From NCBI GenBank assembly GCA_945861125.1, contig CAMASZ010000085.1:1-5714 (forward strand): a DNA stretch of 5,714 nt, in the 5' to 3' direction. The DNA comes from Rickettsia typhi. GTDB taxonomy: Bacteria > Pseudomonadota > Alphaproteobacteria > Rickettsiales > UBA1997. Below are positions 1 to 5,714 of the stretch, one piece after another (position 1 is the stretch's first letter; each line of letters opens with the position of its first letter). The notes beneath the pieces were generated by a model. That model did not search any database and was not told where the DNA came from. It was given only the letters and a program-made list of their open reading frames with translations. Both the position numbers and the translations under genes were made by a program.

Positions 1-3000
1 GAAATAAGCCAATAAATCTTTCTCAAAATATTTATCTTTTATTAAATCTGAAACAAGAATTTGATTGTATACCTCCATTTTTGAATAAGCCAACATAACA
101 CAAAGCTCACAACGTGTTAAACCTGTTTTATCGTTTTGTTTTTTTTCAATTTCTTTTCGATTTGGTAAAAATTCTATAGCGCGATTTAGCAAACCTAAAG
201 ACTCCTGACGATCTAAAAAGCTAGATTGATCACCTAATAAATAATGACCTTGATAATGAGCGATTGATATAGCCTGAGTTTGCAATCTGTTATCCGATAA
301 CACTAAAGAAGAAACTTCTTGAGTCATTGATTCAAGAATCTTATTTCTTTTTTCCAAGGAAATTTTATTAGAACGCATTGCTGTTGTAAGAGCAATTTTG
401 ATGTTTACTTCATGATCTGAACAATCAACTCCTGCGGAGTTATCCATGGCATCAGTATTTATTTTACCACCTGAATTTGCATATTCTATGCGACCTTTTT
501 GAGTAAAACCAAGATTTCCACCCTCTCCTACCACTTTACACTTTAATTCAGAACCATTAACTCGAAGAAAATCATTAGTTTTATCACCAACATCTTGATG
601 GGATTCTTCGCTTGATTTAACGTAAGTTCCGATTCCGCCATTCCATAATAAATCTACTGGAGCCTTTAAAATTAGATTAATTAGTTCATTTGGGGTTAAC
701 TCATCTTTTTCAATCTTTAAACTTTCCTTAACTTCTGGTGAGATATTAATAATTTTAGCAGATCTTTCAAAAACACCACCACCTTTAGATATTAGAGATT
801 TATTATAATCTTGCCAAGTCGAACGCGGTAAGTTAAAAATTCTTTGACGCTCCTCAAAAGACTTTTGCGAATTAGGATTTGGATCTAAAAAAATATGCAG
901 GTGATTAAAGGCAGCGATAAGTTTAATGTGCTTGGAAAGCAACATACCATTGCCAAAAACATCTCCCGATAAATCACCTATTCCAACTACAGTAAAATCT
1001 TGTTTTTCGATATTGATTCCAATTTCATGGAAGTGTCTCATTACAGAAATCCAAGCTCCTTTAGCAGTAATGCCCATCTTCTTGTGATCATATCCAGCTG
1101 ATCCACCAGAAGCAAAGGCATCGCCAAGCCAAAAATTATAATCTAAAGATACTGAATTTGCTATATCAGAGAAAGTAGCAGTACCTTTATCTGCAGCAAC
1201 TACGAGATAAGGATCTGCAGAATCGTGAATTATAACATTATTTGGATGAACAATTTTATTATTAACAACATTATCAGTAATATCTAATAGGCCACGTAAG
1301 AATATTTTATAACACTCTATTCCTTCTTTTTGTATTTCATCTCTGTTCATTTTACTCAAATCATTTTTTAAAACAAATCCACCCTTAGAGCCAACTGGAA
1401 CTATTACAGCATTTTTTGTCATTTGTGCCTTCATTAGACCAAGAACTTCGGTTCTAAAATCTTCTTGGCGATCAGACCACCTTAAACCACCTCTTGCAAC
1501 TTTTCCACCTCTTAAATGAATTGCCTCAACTCGAGGGGAATAAACAAATATTTCAGCATATGGAACTGGTAAAGGTAAGCCCAAAACTTCTTTTGAATTA
1601 AATTTAAACGATAAATATTCTTTAAATTTATTATCTTTATTTGACTGATAGTAATTAGTTCTGGTGGTTGCATCAATAATGCTTAATATTCTTCTGATAA
1701 CCGAGTCTTCGGTTGAGTCTTTGATATTATTAAGCTCTTCTTTAATTTTATTTGAAAGCTTGGCAACATCATCTTTTCTTTGTTTAATTGTAGTATCTAA
1801 CTTGGGATCAAATTTAATTTCAAATAATTTTACTAAATTTTTGGTTATTTCAATATGCTTACAAAGAACTTCGGCAATATATAATTGGTTATATCTAAAA
1901 CCAATTTGATATAGATATTTAGAATAAGCGCATAACATGTAAACTTTCTTCCAGTCTAGTTCAGCTCTGATAACCAATTTATTTAAGAAACCCGTATTTA
2001 TAATTCCACTCAAGTTAAGTGCTATAGACTCCTCAAAATACTCTTTAATTTTTGGATTAACTGTGATAGAAAAATTTTTTGACAAATTTAAGTAAAAATA
2101 ATGAATCCAAACTTTTTTAGTAGAAATATTTTTTGCATCTTCCGTAACATTAACATTATAAGTATGTTCTTGAATTACATTACAGCCAAAACTTTCTAGA
2201 ATTGGCATTATTGATGACAAGGTTATTTTCTGATTTGGAGAATAAATTTTTAAACTAACTATATCTTCTTTAATATTTTCTTTGGTTTGATGTAAATTAA
2301 AAAGTATCGATTTTTTTTCAAAACATTTTTCAATTATAGAGATATCTTCTGAAGCAACTTCAGCACTAAATCTATCTATGTAACTTACTGAGAAAGCATC
2401 CTTATATTTTGAATAAAGGAGAATTCTTTTTTCATCGTCAAATTTAGAGCGGATTGATTCATATAAATCATCACTCCATACTTTTGTCATATCAAATATT
2501 TCTTTTTCAATTTTTTTTTCATTGATTTTTGGAATACCATTTTCAGTTCTAATAATCACATGAAATCTAGTCAGATTTGAATCATTAACCAGAATAAATG
2601 AGTCAGCAATCTCACCATTGTATATTTCACATAGATATGCTTTTATCTTTTCTCTAAAACTAGAATTACTGTGATCGCGAGGAATGAATATTAAACAACT
2701 TACAAATCTTGAAAATTTATCTTTTCTTGCAAAAAATTTAATCATCGATCTACCAGCTATAGCAACAATCCCGGTTGCATTTTTTAGTAAATCTTCTTCA
2801 TCAATTTGAAATAATTCATCTCTAGGATATTCTTCAAGAGTAGAGATAAGATCTTTATAGTTATGACCATTCTTGGTATATTTAGATTTAGTTATTACGT
2901 TGTTGATTTTTTTTCGAATTAGCGGAATATCAAAAACACTGGTAAAATAAATTGAGGATGTAAACATTCCTATAAAACGAAACTCACCGATTACCTTTCC

Positions 3001-3936
3001 TTGTGGAGAAATTTTTTGAACCCTAATTCTTTCAGCATTAGTAATTCTATGAATTCTAGAACGATATCTAGATTTTAGAACCTCAATAACATATGGTTTT
3101 TTAACCGATTCAGAAACTTCTTGATGTGAAGAATTAACAACCTCTGGCTTAAAATCTTTGTCTTTGGATTTAAAAATACCATAACCCTCAATTTTTGAGT
3201 CAACAAGTTGGTAATTTTCTTTATCAATTTTTTCAATATCAAATTCTTTAGCACCTAAGAAAATAAAGTTTCCGTTAATAATCCAAGAAATAAAATTTTT
3301 TAGTTCTTTTATTTCCTCTAAATCATTTACTAAACCTCGGGCATTATCAATTTGATTCATCGCTTTATTGGCAAGTGCAATCATTGGCTTCCAATCTAAA
3401 ACAACCAACAATAAGTTATTAAGTATTTTTAGAATTGATTCTTGAATAACTTTGATTTCGGTTTGATGAGTAATTTTTTGAATGTGTAATTGAATTATTG
3501 ATTCATTAGAAGATTGTTTATCTTCAGAAAAATCAATTAGATTACCTTTTTTATCGCGATTAACTGAAATTATTGGGTGAATTACATTTTTAATTTTAAT
3601 TCCCTGTTTATCAAGATAGGCAACTATTGAGTCAACAAGGAATGGCATATCATCATTAATAATATCGATCAAGGTGTAAGAAATTTCAAATCCTTCAACT
3701 TTTAGGGTAGGATTATAAACTCTAATTTTGATTTGATTAGAATTTCTGGTGGTAAAAAAATTAAAATTAGAAATTACATTATTTGCCAACTCATCTGCTG
3801 AGTAATTTTCAAAGTCAGAGTTTTTATTCTCTGAATAAAAATTTTCTATAAAAAAATTTAATTTTTTATTACTAAAATTTTTAATTTTATTTTTCTTTTC
3901 AGAAATACTAATAATTTCTTTAATAATATTTTGCAT
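1..3936 (-). CDS. gdhB: NAD-specific glutamate dehydrogenase, GDH-180 type (C-terminus off the window)
   Basis: Oxidatively deaminates L-glutamate to 2-oxoglutarate and ammonium with NAD+, a cytoplasmic link from amino-acid catabolism to the TCA cycle. The frame is open for 1312 codons from the ATG at 3936 to base 1; I checked it codon by codon and found no stop. Family members are roughly 1550-1650 residues, so about 250-300 C-terminal residues are missing. The N-terminal regulatory part (ACT-like region) has DDMPFLVDS at 95-103, NGNFIFLG at 221-228, GEFRFIGMFTSS from 317 and IPRD at 418-421. The catalytic core has VARGGLRWSDR (813-823), MKAQMTKN (835-842), PVGSKGGF (847-854; K851 matches the catalytic-lysine motif), GDLSGDVFGNGM (987-998), LLWNGGIGTYVK (1096-1107), VVGEGGNLG (1135-1143) and INTDAMDNSAGVDC (1159-1172). 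Start: first ATG, 12 bases after the infC stop, with no clear Shine-Dalgarno. The gene is called gdhB in Pseudomonas and gdhZ in Caulobacter. The family assignment is secure. Confidence 0.97.
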   Translation of the reverse strand, partial: MQNIIKEIISISEKKNKIKNFSNKKLNFFIENFYSENKNSDFENYSADELANNVISNFNFFTTRNSNQIKIRVYNPTLKVEGFEISYTLIDIINDDMPFLVDSIVAYLDKQGIKIKNVIHPIISVNRDKKGNLIDFSEDKQSSNESIIQLHIQKITHQTEIKVIQESILKILNNLLLVVLDWKPMIALANKAMNQIDNARGLVNDLEEIKELKNFISWIINGNFIFLGAKEFDIEKIDKENYQLVDSKIEGYGIFKSKDKDFKPEVVNSSHQEVSESVKKPYVIEVLKSRYRSRIHRITNAERIRVQKISPQGKVIGEFRFIGMFTSSIYFTSVFDIPLIRKKINNVITKSKYTKNGHNYKDLISTLEEYPRDELFQIDEEDLLKNATGIVAIAGRSMIKFFARKDKFSRFVSCLIFIPRDHSNSSFREKIKAYLCEIYNGEIADSFILVNDSNLTRFHVIIRTENGIPKINEKKIEKEIFDMTKVWSDDLYESIRSKFDDEKRILLYSKYKDAFSVSYIDRFSAEVASEDISIIEKCFEKKSILFNLHQTKENIKEDIVSLKIYSPNQKITLSSIMPILESFGCNVIQEHTYNVNVTEDAKNISTKKVWIHYFYLNLSKNFSITVNPKIKEYFEESIALNLSGIINTGFLNKLVIRAELDWKKVYMLCAYSKYLYQIGFRYNQLYIAEVLCKHIEITKNLVKLFEIKFDPKLDTTIKQRKDDVAKLSNKIKEELNNIKDSTEDSVIRRILSIIDATTRTNYYQSNKDNKFKEYLSFKFNSKEVLGLPLPVPYAEIFVYSPRVEAIHLRGGKVARGGLRWSDRQEDFRTEVLGLMKAQMTKNAVIVPVGSKGGFVLKNDLSKMNRDEIQKEGIECYKIFLRGLLDITDNVVNNKIVHPNNVIIHDSADPYLVVAADKGTATFSDIANSVSLDYNFWLGDAFASGGSAGYDHKKMGITAKGAWISVMRHFHEIGINIEKQDFTVVGIGDLSGDVFGNGMLLSKHIKLIAAFNHLHIFLDPNPNSQKSFEERQRIFNLPRSTWQDYNKSLISKGGGVFERSAKIINISPEVKESLKIEKDELTPNELINLILKAPVDLLWNGGIGTYVKSSEESHQDVGDKTNDFLRVNGSELKCKVVGEGGNLGFTQKGRIEYANSGGKINTDAMDNSAGVDCSDHEVNIKIALTTAMRSNKISLEKRNKILESMTQEVSSLVLSDNRLQTQAISIAHYQGHYLLGDQSSFLDRQESLGLLNRAIEFLPNRKEIEKKQNDKTGLTRCELCVMLAYSKMEVYNQILVSDLIKDKYFEKDLLAYF

Positions 3937-3948
3937 AAAAGAACGGTT

Positions 3949-4464
3949 TTATTTTTTAACTAAAGTAACAACCATCTGCATACCCTCTAATCTTGGATTA
4001 ACTTCTGGTTTTGAAAAATCTTGAGTATCAATTAAAATATTTTGCATCATTTTTTCAGCTAGGTCACGGTGAGTAATTTCACGCCCTTTCATTTTAACGC
4101 TTATTTTTACTTTATTACCCTTAGTTATAAATTCCTTAGTATGGCGAATTTTTGTATCATAATCACCTTTTCCAATATTTATTGACATTTTAACCTCTTT
4201 AACTTCTACAACTTTTTGCTTTTTTTTAGCATCCGCTATCTTTTTTTGAAACTGGTATTTTAGTTTGCCAAAATTTGATATTTTGCAAACTGGAGGACTA
4301 GCATTTGGAGAGATTTCAACAAGATCTAAGTCAGATTCTTTTGCTAATTTTATACCCTCATGAACCGGAACTATACCAATCATTTTACCATCTTTATCAA
4401 TCAACCTTATTTGTGGGGCTTTGATTTGCTCGTTAATACGAAATATGTTATTATCTGAACTCAC
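3949..4464 (-). CDS. infC: Translation initiation factor IF-3
   Basis: IF3 binds the 30S subunit, prevents premature 50S joining and checks the start codon-initiator tRNA pairing at the P site. The product is 171 residues, close to the usual 170-180. The N-domain spans about 7-76, with FRINEQIKAPQIRLID at 8-23 aligning with the conserved N-terminal helix start, and the hallmark LVEISPNASPPVCKI at 48-62. A lysine-rich linker helix (about 72-92) leads to the C-domain, with DYDTKIRHTKEF (101-112), VKMKGREITHRDL (123-135) and PRLEGMQMVVTL (157-168). The start is GTG at 4464, because an in-frame TAA (4465-4467) immediately precedes it and the N-terminus then matches homologues. Many bacteria use ATT at this locus as part of IF3 autoregulation; here the rare start is GTG, with ATA and ATT codons only at residues 7 and 10. 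No clear Shine-Dalgarno is visible. The next gene downstream is glutamate dehydrogenase, not the usual rpmI-rplT. Confidence 0.97.
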   Translation of the reverse strand: MSSDNNIFRINEQIKAPQIRLIDKDGKMIGIVPVHEGIKLAKESDLDLVEISPNASPPVCKISNFGKLKYQFQKKIADAKKKQKVVEVKEVKMSINIGKGDYDTKIRHTKEFITKGNKVKISVKMKGREITHRDLAEKMMQNILIDTQDFSKPEVNPRLEGMQMVVTLVKK

Positions 4465-4626
4465 TTATTTATGTTAATTGTTAATAAAATTTGTTAATTA
4501 AACTAAAATTATCACGCCATTTTGATTTATTTTGATTTTTTGAATATGTACTTATGGAGCCAACAAAATCAAAAATCTATAAAAATTGCAAATTTAGTTT
4601 TTTCAAGAGGCTATGATATATAATAC

Positions 4627-4641
4627 CATTTCCCATTTTAA
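4627..4641 (+). repeat. Left arm of a perfect 15-bp inverted repeat
   Basis: CATTTCCCATTTTAA here is the exact reverse complement of 4776-4790. It contains a CCC block that is unusual in this AT-rich gap, so the match is not just A/T low complexity. Just outside it, pairing continues with interruptions (4623-4625 with 4792-4794, 4619-4621 with 4796-4798). Confidence 0.85.
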
Positions 4642-4704
4642 TTATACTAAAGAATTTTATAAGCATCTTCTTTAAAATTTTTGCTAAAAAATCTAAAAGA
4701 CCTT

Positions 4705-4726
4705 ATGTTGTATGGGTATACAGCAT
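4705..4726. repeat. Central hairpin of the palindrome
   Basis: A 9-bp stem (4705-4713 with 4718-4726, one T-G wobble) closes a 4-base loop, GGGT on the + strand and ACCC on the minus strand. It lies within a few bases of the centre of the larger inverted repeat, so it would form the tip of the extended hairpin. It has no following T-run on either strand long enough to call it a stand-alone terminator with confidence; on the + strand a six-T run begins five bases later (4731-4736). Confidence 0.65.
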
Positions 4727-4775
4727 TTCATTTTTTAACTCTTTTATCTAAAAATTTTTGTGAAGAATTTTTATT

Positions 4776-4790
4776 TTAAAATGGGAAATG
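4776..4790 (-). repeat. Right arm of a perfect 15-bp inverted repeat
   Basis: TTAAAATGGGAAATG here pairs exactly with 4627-4641, leaving 134 bases between the arms. It lies 27 bases beyond the yraN stop in the direction of transcription, so a yraN read-through transcript would contain both arms. Confidence 0.85.
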
Positions 4791-4817
4791 TTATAATAAA
4801 AGATACATAACTAAAAT

Positions 4818-5195
4818 TCAACTTATGAAATTTTGATGGTGTTTAAAAGAAAAAAAGCTTCTAAATTCAATAAAATCAAACCTTAGATTGTATTTTTGAA
4901 ATTTAGGATTTTTAGCAATAAAATAGTTGGCCGCCCATTTAACTCTTTGAATCTGCTTTGACCTAAGAACCTCTTCAATATTTATTTTTAACCTACGAGC
5001 TTTGACTTCAAAAAAAATAATTTCCGATGATTTGGTGGCGATAATATCAATTTCACCGTAATGACATTTAAATCTCCATTTAAGCAAATTATAACCCTTT
5101 AAAAATAGCAAGATCACTATAAATTTTTCAGCAAATATTCCATATTTATAATTTTTTTTGCCTTTATTTTTTTGCTTTTTTTTTATCATTGTCAT
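4818..5195 (-). CDS. yraN: UPF0102 family protein YraN (PD-(D/E)XK nuclease-like fold)
   Basis: A 125-residue protein of the YraN/UPF0102 family, whose members usually have about 115-130 residues. The family has a restriction-endonuclease-like fold but its cellular role is not established. Visible motifs in order: a basic N-terminus (lysines 5-17), YGIFAEKF (18-25; E23 is the conserved helix glutamate), GYNLLKWRF (34-42), GEIDIIA (47-53; D50 is a putative metal ligand), IFFEVKARR (60-68; E63 and K65 complete the PD-(D/E)XK-like core), KQIQRVKWAANYF (80-92) and LRFDFIEF (104-111). The stop is TGA. The start used is ATG at 5195; a second in-frame ATG at 5189 (residue 3) is an equally possible start, and neither has a convincing Shine-Dalgarno. 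The gene overlaps the rsmI 3' end by 32 bases (26 with the alternative start), suggesting translational coupling. Pairing with rsmI is common in Proteobacteria. Its C-terminal 12 or so residues look lineage-specific. Confidence 0.92.
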   Translation of the reverse strand: MTMIKKKQKNKGKKNYKYGIFAEKFIVILLFLKGYNLLKWRFKCHYGEIDIIATKSSEIIFFEVKARRLKINIEEVLRSKQIQRVKWAANYFIAKNPKFQKYNLRFDFIEFRSFFSFKHHQNFIS

Positions 5196-5714
5196 TAATT
5201 AGCTTTAAAACTATCTTATAAATTTCTTTTTTATTTATACCGTATATAAAAGAAATCTCAGTTGAAATATCTTTGGCAGACTTATTTTGTTTTAATAGTT
5301 TTTTAATGTTTTCTATTATTTCGTCTTTACTTAAATCTAAATTATCGCTTTCGTTTTTTTGAATTATAATAACAAACTCACCTTTTAGTTTATCTGGGTT
5401 TTTATTAAAAAAATCAATTACATATTCTATCTTACCAAAAATTACCTCTTCATGAATTTTAGTAATTTCCTTGACAACTGAAACTAATATTTCATTATCA
5501 TTTATCTTATTAACTATTTCGAGAGTTTCTAGACATCTATTGGCTGATTCAAAAAAAATTGACGAATAGTTTGACGGAGTATTTTTAATTATTTTTTCTT
5601 TTTGAACTCCTGAATTTGGTAAAAAACCTAAAAATAAAAATTGATTACAAGCTATTCCAGAAATTGATATTGCGCTAGTTAGAGCTGAAGCACCAGGAAC
5701 TGAAATGATTTTTT
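5164..5714 (-). CDS. rsmI: 16S rRNA (cytidine1402-2'-O)-methyltransferase RsmI (N-terminus off the window)
   Basis: RsmI uses S-adenosylmethionine to 2'-O-methylate C1402 in the P-site region of 16S rRNA, acting with the N4-methylase RsmH. The window holds 182 codons plus a TAA stop at 5164-5166. Compared with the usual 270-290 residues, about 100 N-terminal residues are missing. Counting from the first complete codon, visible landmarks are ISVPGASALTSAISISG (3-19), the FLFLGFLP segment (about 24-31), IFFESANR (52-59; compare the family FYES.HR), VVKEITKIHEEVIFG (79-93) and KGEFVIII (110-117). A C-terminal helical region (about 122-172), ending with YGINKKEIYKIVLKL, matches the small HTH-like domain of RsmI. 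The last residues are lysine-rich (NDNDKKKAKK) and encoded by an A-tract that lies inside the start region of yraN. I found no frame interruption. This domain order and the yraN neighbour make the call firm. Confidence 0.95.
   Translation of the reverse strand, partial: KIISVPGASALTSAISISGIACNQFLFLGFLPNSGVQKEKIIKNTPSNYSSIFFESANRCLETLEIVNKINDNEILVSVVKEITKIHEEVIFGKIEYVIDFFNKNPDKLKGEFVIIIQKNESDNLDLSKDEIIENIKKLLKQNKSAKDISTEISFIYGINKKEIYKIVLKLINDNDKKKAKK

Larger units (their letters stand above)
4612..4809. repeat. Long imperfect palindrome (possible MITE-like element or structured RNA)
   Basis: Two arms of about 90 bases can pair in consecutive blocks in the same order: 4627-4641 with 4776-4790 (15 bp, perfect), 4666-4670 with 4762-4766 (5 bp), 4674-4682 with 4750-4758 (9 bp), 4694-4700 with 4740-4746 (7 bp) and 4705-4713 with 4718-4726 (9 bp including one G-U on the + strand reading). 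The outer edges TATG (4612-4615) and CATA (4806-4809) also match. The two arms differ in length, so the structure has internal loops. No transposase gene is nearby. Seen directly: the pairing blocks. Inferred: that this is a mobile palindromic element, or a transcribed structure ending the yraN transcript or leading to infC. The sequence alone does not decide between these. Confidence 0.6.
4465..4817. other. Non-coding gap between yraN and infC
   Basis: This stretch of 353 bases has no convincing reading frame, tRNA or rRNA. Its main content is a long imperfect palindrome over about 4612-4809. Between the palindrome and infC (4465-4611) I see only AT-rich sequence. A weak minus-strand -10-like hexamer, GATAAT (reverse complement of 4508-4513), lies about 44 bases before the infC GTG, but the matching -35 position (about 4531-4536) fits the consensus in only about three of six positions. 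No clear intrinsic terminator follows yraN unless the palindrome serves as one. The gap is notable because neighbouring junctions in this window are an overlap (rsmI/yraN) or 12 bases (infC/gdhB). Confidence 0.7.

Noticed and set aside
1664..1909. Open frame of 81 codons on the plus strand
   Set aside because: It lies wholly inside the glutamate dehydrogenase on the opposite strand, has a low-complexity hydrophobic/serine-rich product with no recognisable domain, and is best explained as a shadow frame.
1..3936. Possible pseudogene or frameshift in the giant dehydrogenase because the gene has no stop in the window
   Set aside because: Codon-by-codon reading shows one intact frame with all expected catalytic motifs in order; it simply runs off the window edge.
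4512..4520. Two-codon minus-strand frame ATG GCG TGA in the infC leader
   Set aside because: It is too short to call and has no ribosome binding site; one such occurrence in about 150 bases is expected by chance.
4530..4574. 10-bp inverted repeat (4530-4539 with 4565-4574) upstream of infC
   Set aside because: It consists of TTTTGATTTT-type low-complexity sequence; such matches are expected by chance at this A/T content and there is no loop or flank feature to support it.
4619..4797. TATAAT hexamers on the plus strand at 4619-4624 and 4792-4797
   Set aside because: Neither has a suitable -35 element at normal spacing and no plus-strand gene follows; such hexamers are common in this AT-rich sequence.
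4818..4820. Alternative genetic code with TGA as tryptophan
   Set aside because: Conserved tryptophans in the dehydrogenase (residues 820 and 1098) are TGG, no in-frame TGA occurs in the long genes, and YraN ends at a normal family length at this TGA.
1..5714. CRISPR array, tRNA, rRNA or insertion-sequence transposase
   Set aside because: No regularly spaced repeats, cloverleaf sequence, rRNA motifs or transposase-like product were seen; nearly all of the window is accounted for by the four genes.

Overview
The window is very AT-rich, and every gene in it lies on the minus strand. It carries four protein-coding genes, two of them cut by the window edges. Read in minus-strand order (from high to low coordinates) they are: the C-terminal two thirds of rsmI (16S rRNA C1402 2'-O-methyltransferase), yraN (UPF0102 nuclease-fold protein), a gap of about 350 bases, infC (translation initiation factor IF3), and the first 1312 codons of a very large NAD-specific glutamate dehydrogenase of the GDH-180 type. 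The dehydrogenase fills nearly 70 percent of the window and has no stop codon before base 1.

The rsmI-yraN pairing, the 180-kDa class of glutamate dehydrogenase, the strong A/T bias at third positions and the lysine/asparagine/isoleucine-rich proteins all suggest an AT-rich alphaproteobacterium. A Rickettsiales-like or other reduced, host-associated or streamlined lineage is likely. This placement is inferred from gene content and composition, not from a search. The standard genetic code fits: tryptophan at conserved sites is TGG, and TGA is used as the yraN stop.

Layout. 5164-5714: rsmI, N-terminus off the window. 4818-5195: yraN, overlapping the 3' end of rsmI by 32 bases in another frame; the overlap contains a run of nine A residues. 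4465-4817: non-coding, holding a long imperfect palindrome with a perfect 15-bp inverted repeat (4627-4641 / 4776-4790) and a central hairpin (4705-4726). 3949-4464: infC, with a GTG start directly after an in-frame TAA. 1-3936: glutamate dehydrogenase, starting only 12 bases after the infC stop, so the two genes are probably co-transcribed.

Functionally, RsmI and IF3 both act at the 30S P site: one modifies a P-site 16S rRNA nucleotide and the other polices start-codon choice. The glutamate dehydrogenase links amino-acid catabolism to the TCA cycle (glutamate to 2-oxoglutarate), a central carbon entry for organisms that live on host or environmental amino acids. The coding genes look like ordinary housekeeping genes. 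The most unexplained signal is the palindromic element between yraN and infC, followed by the A-tract in the rsmI/yraN overlap.
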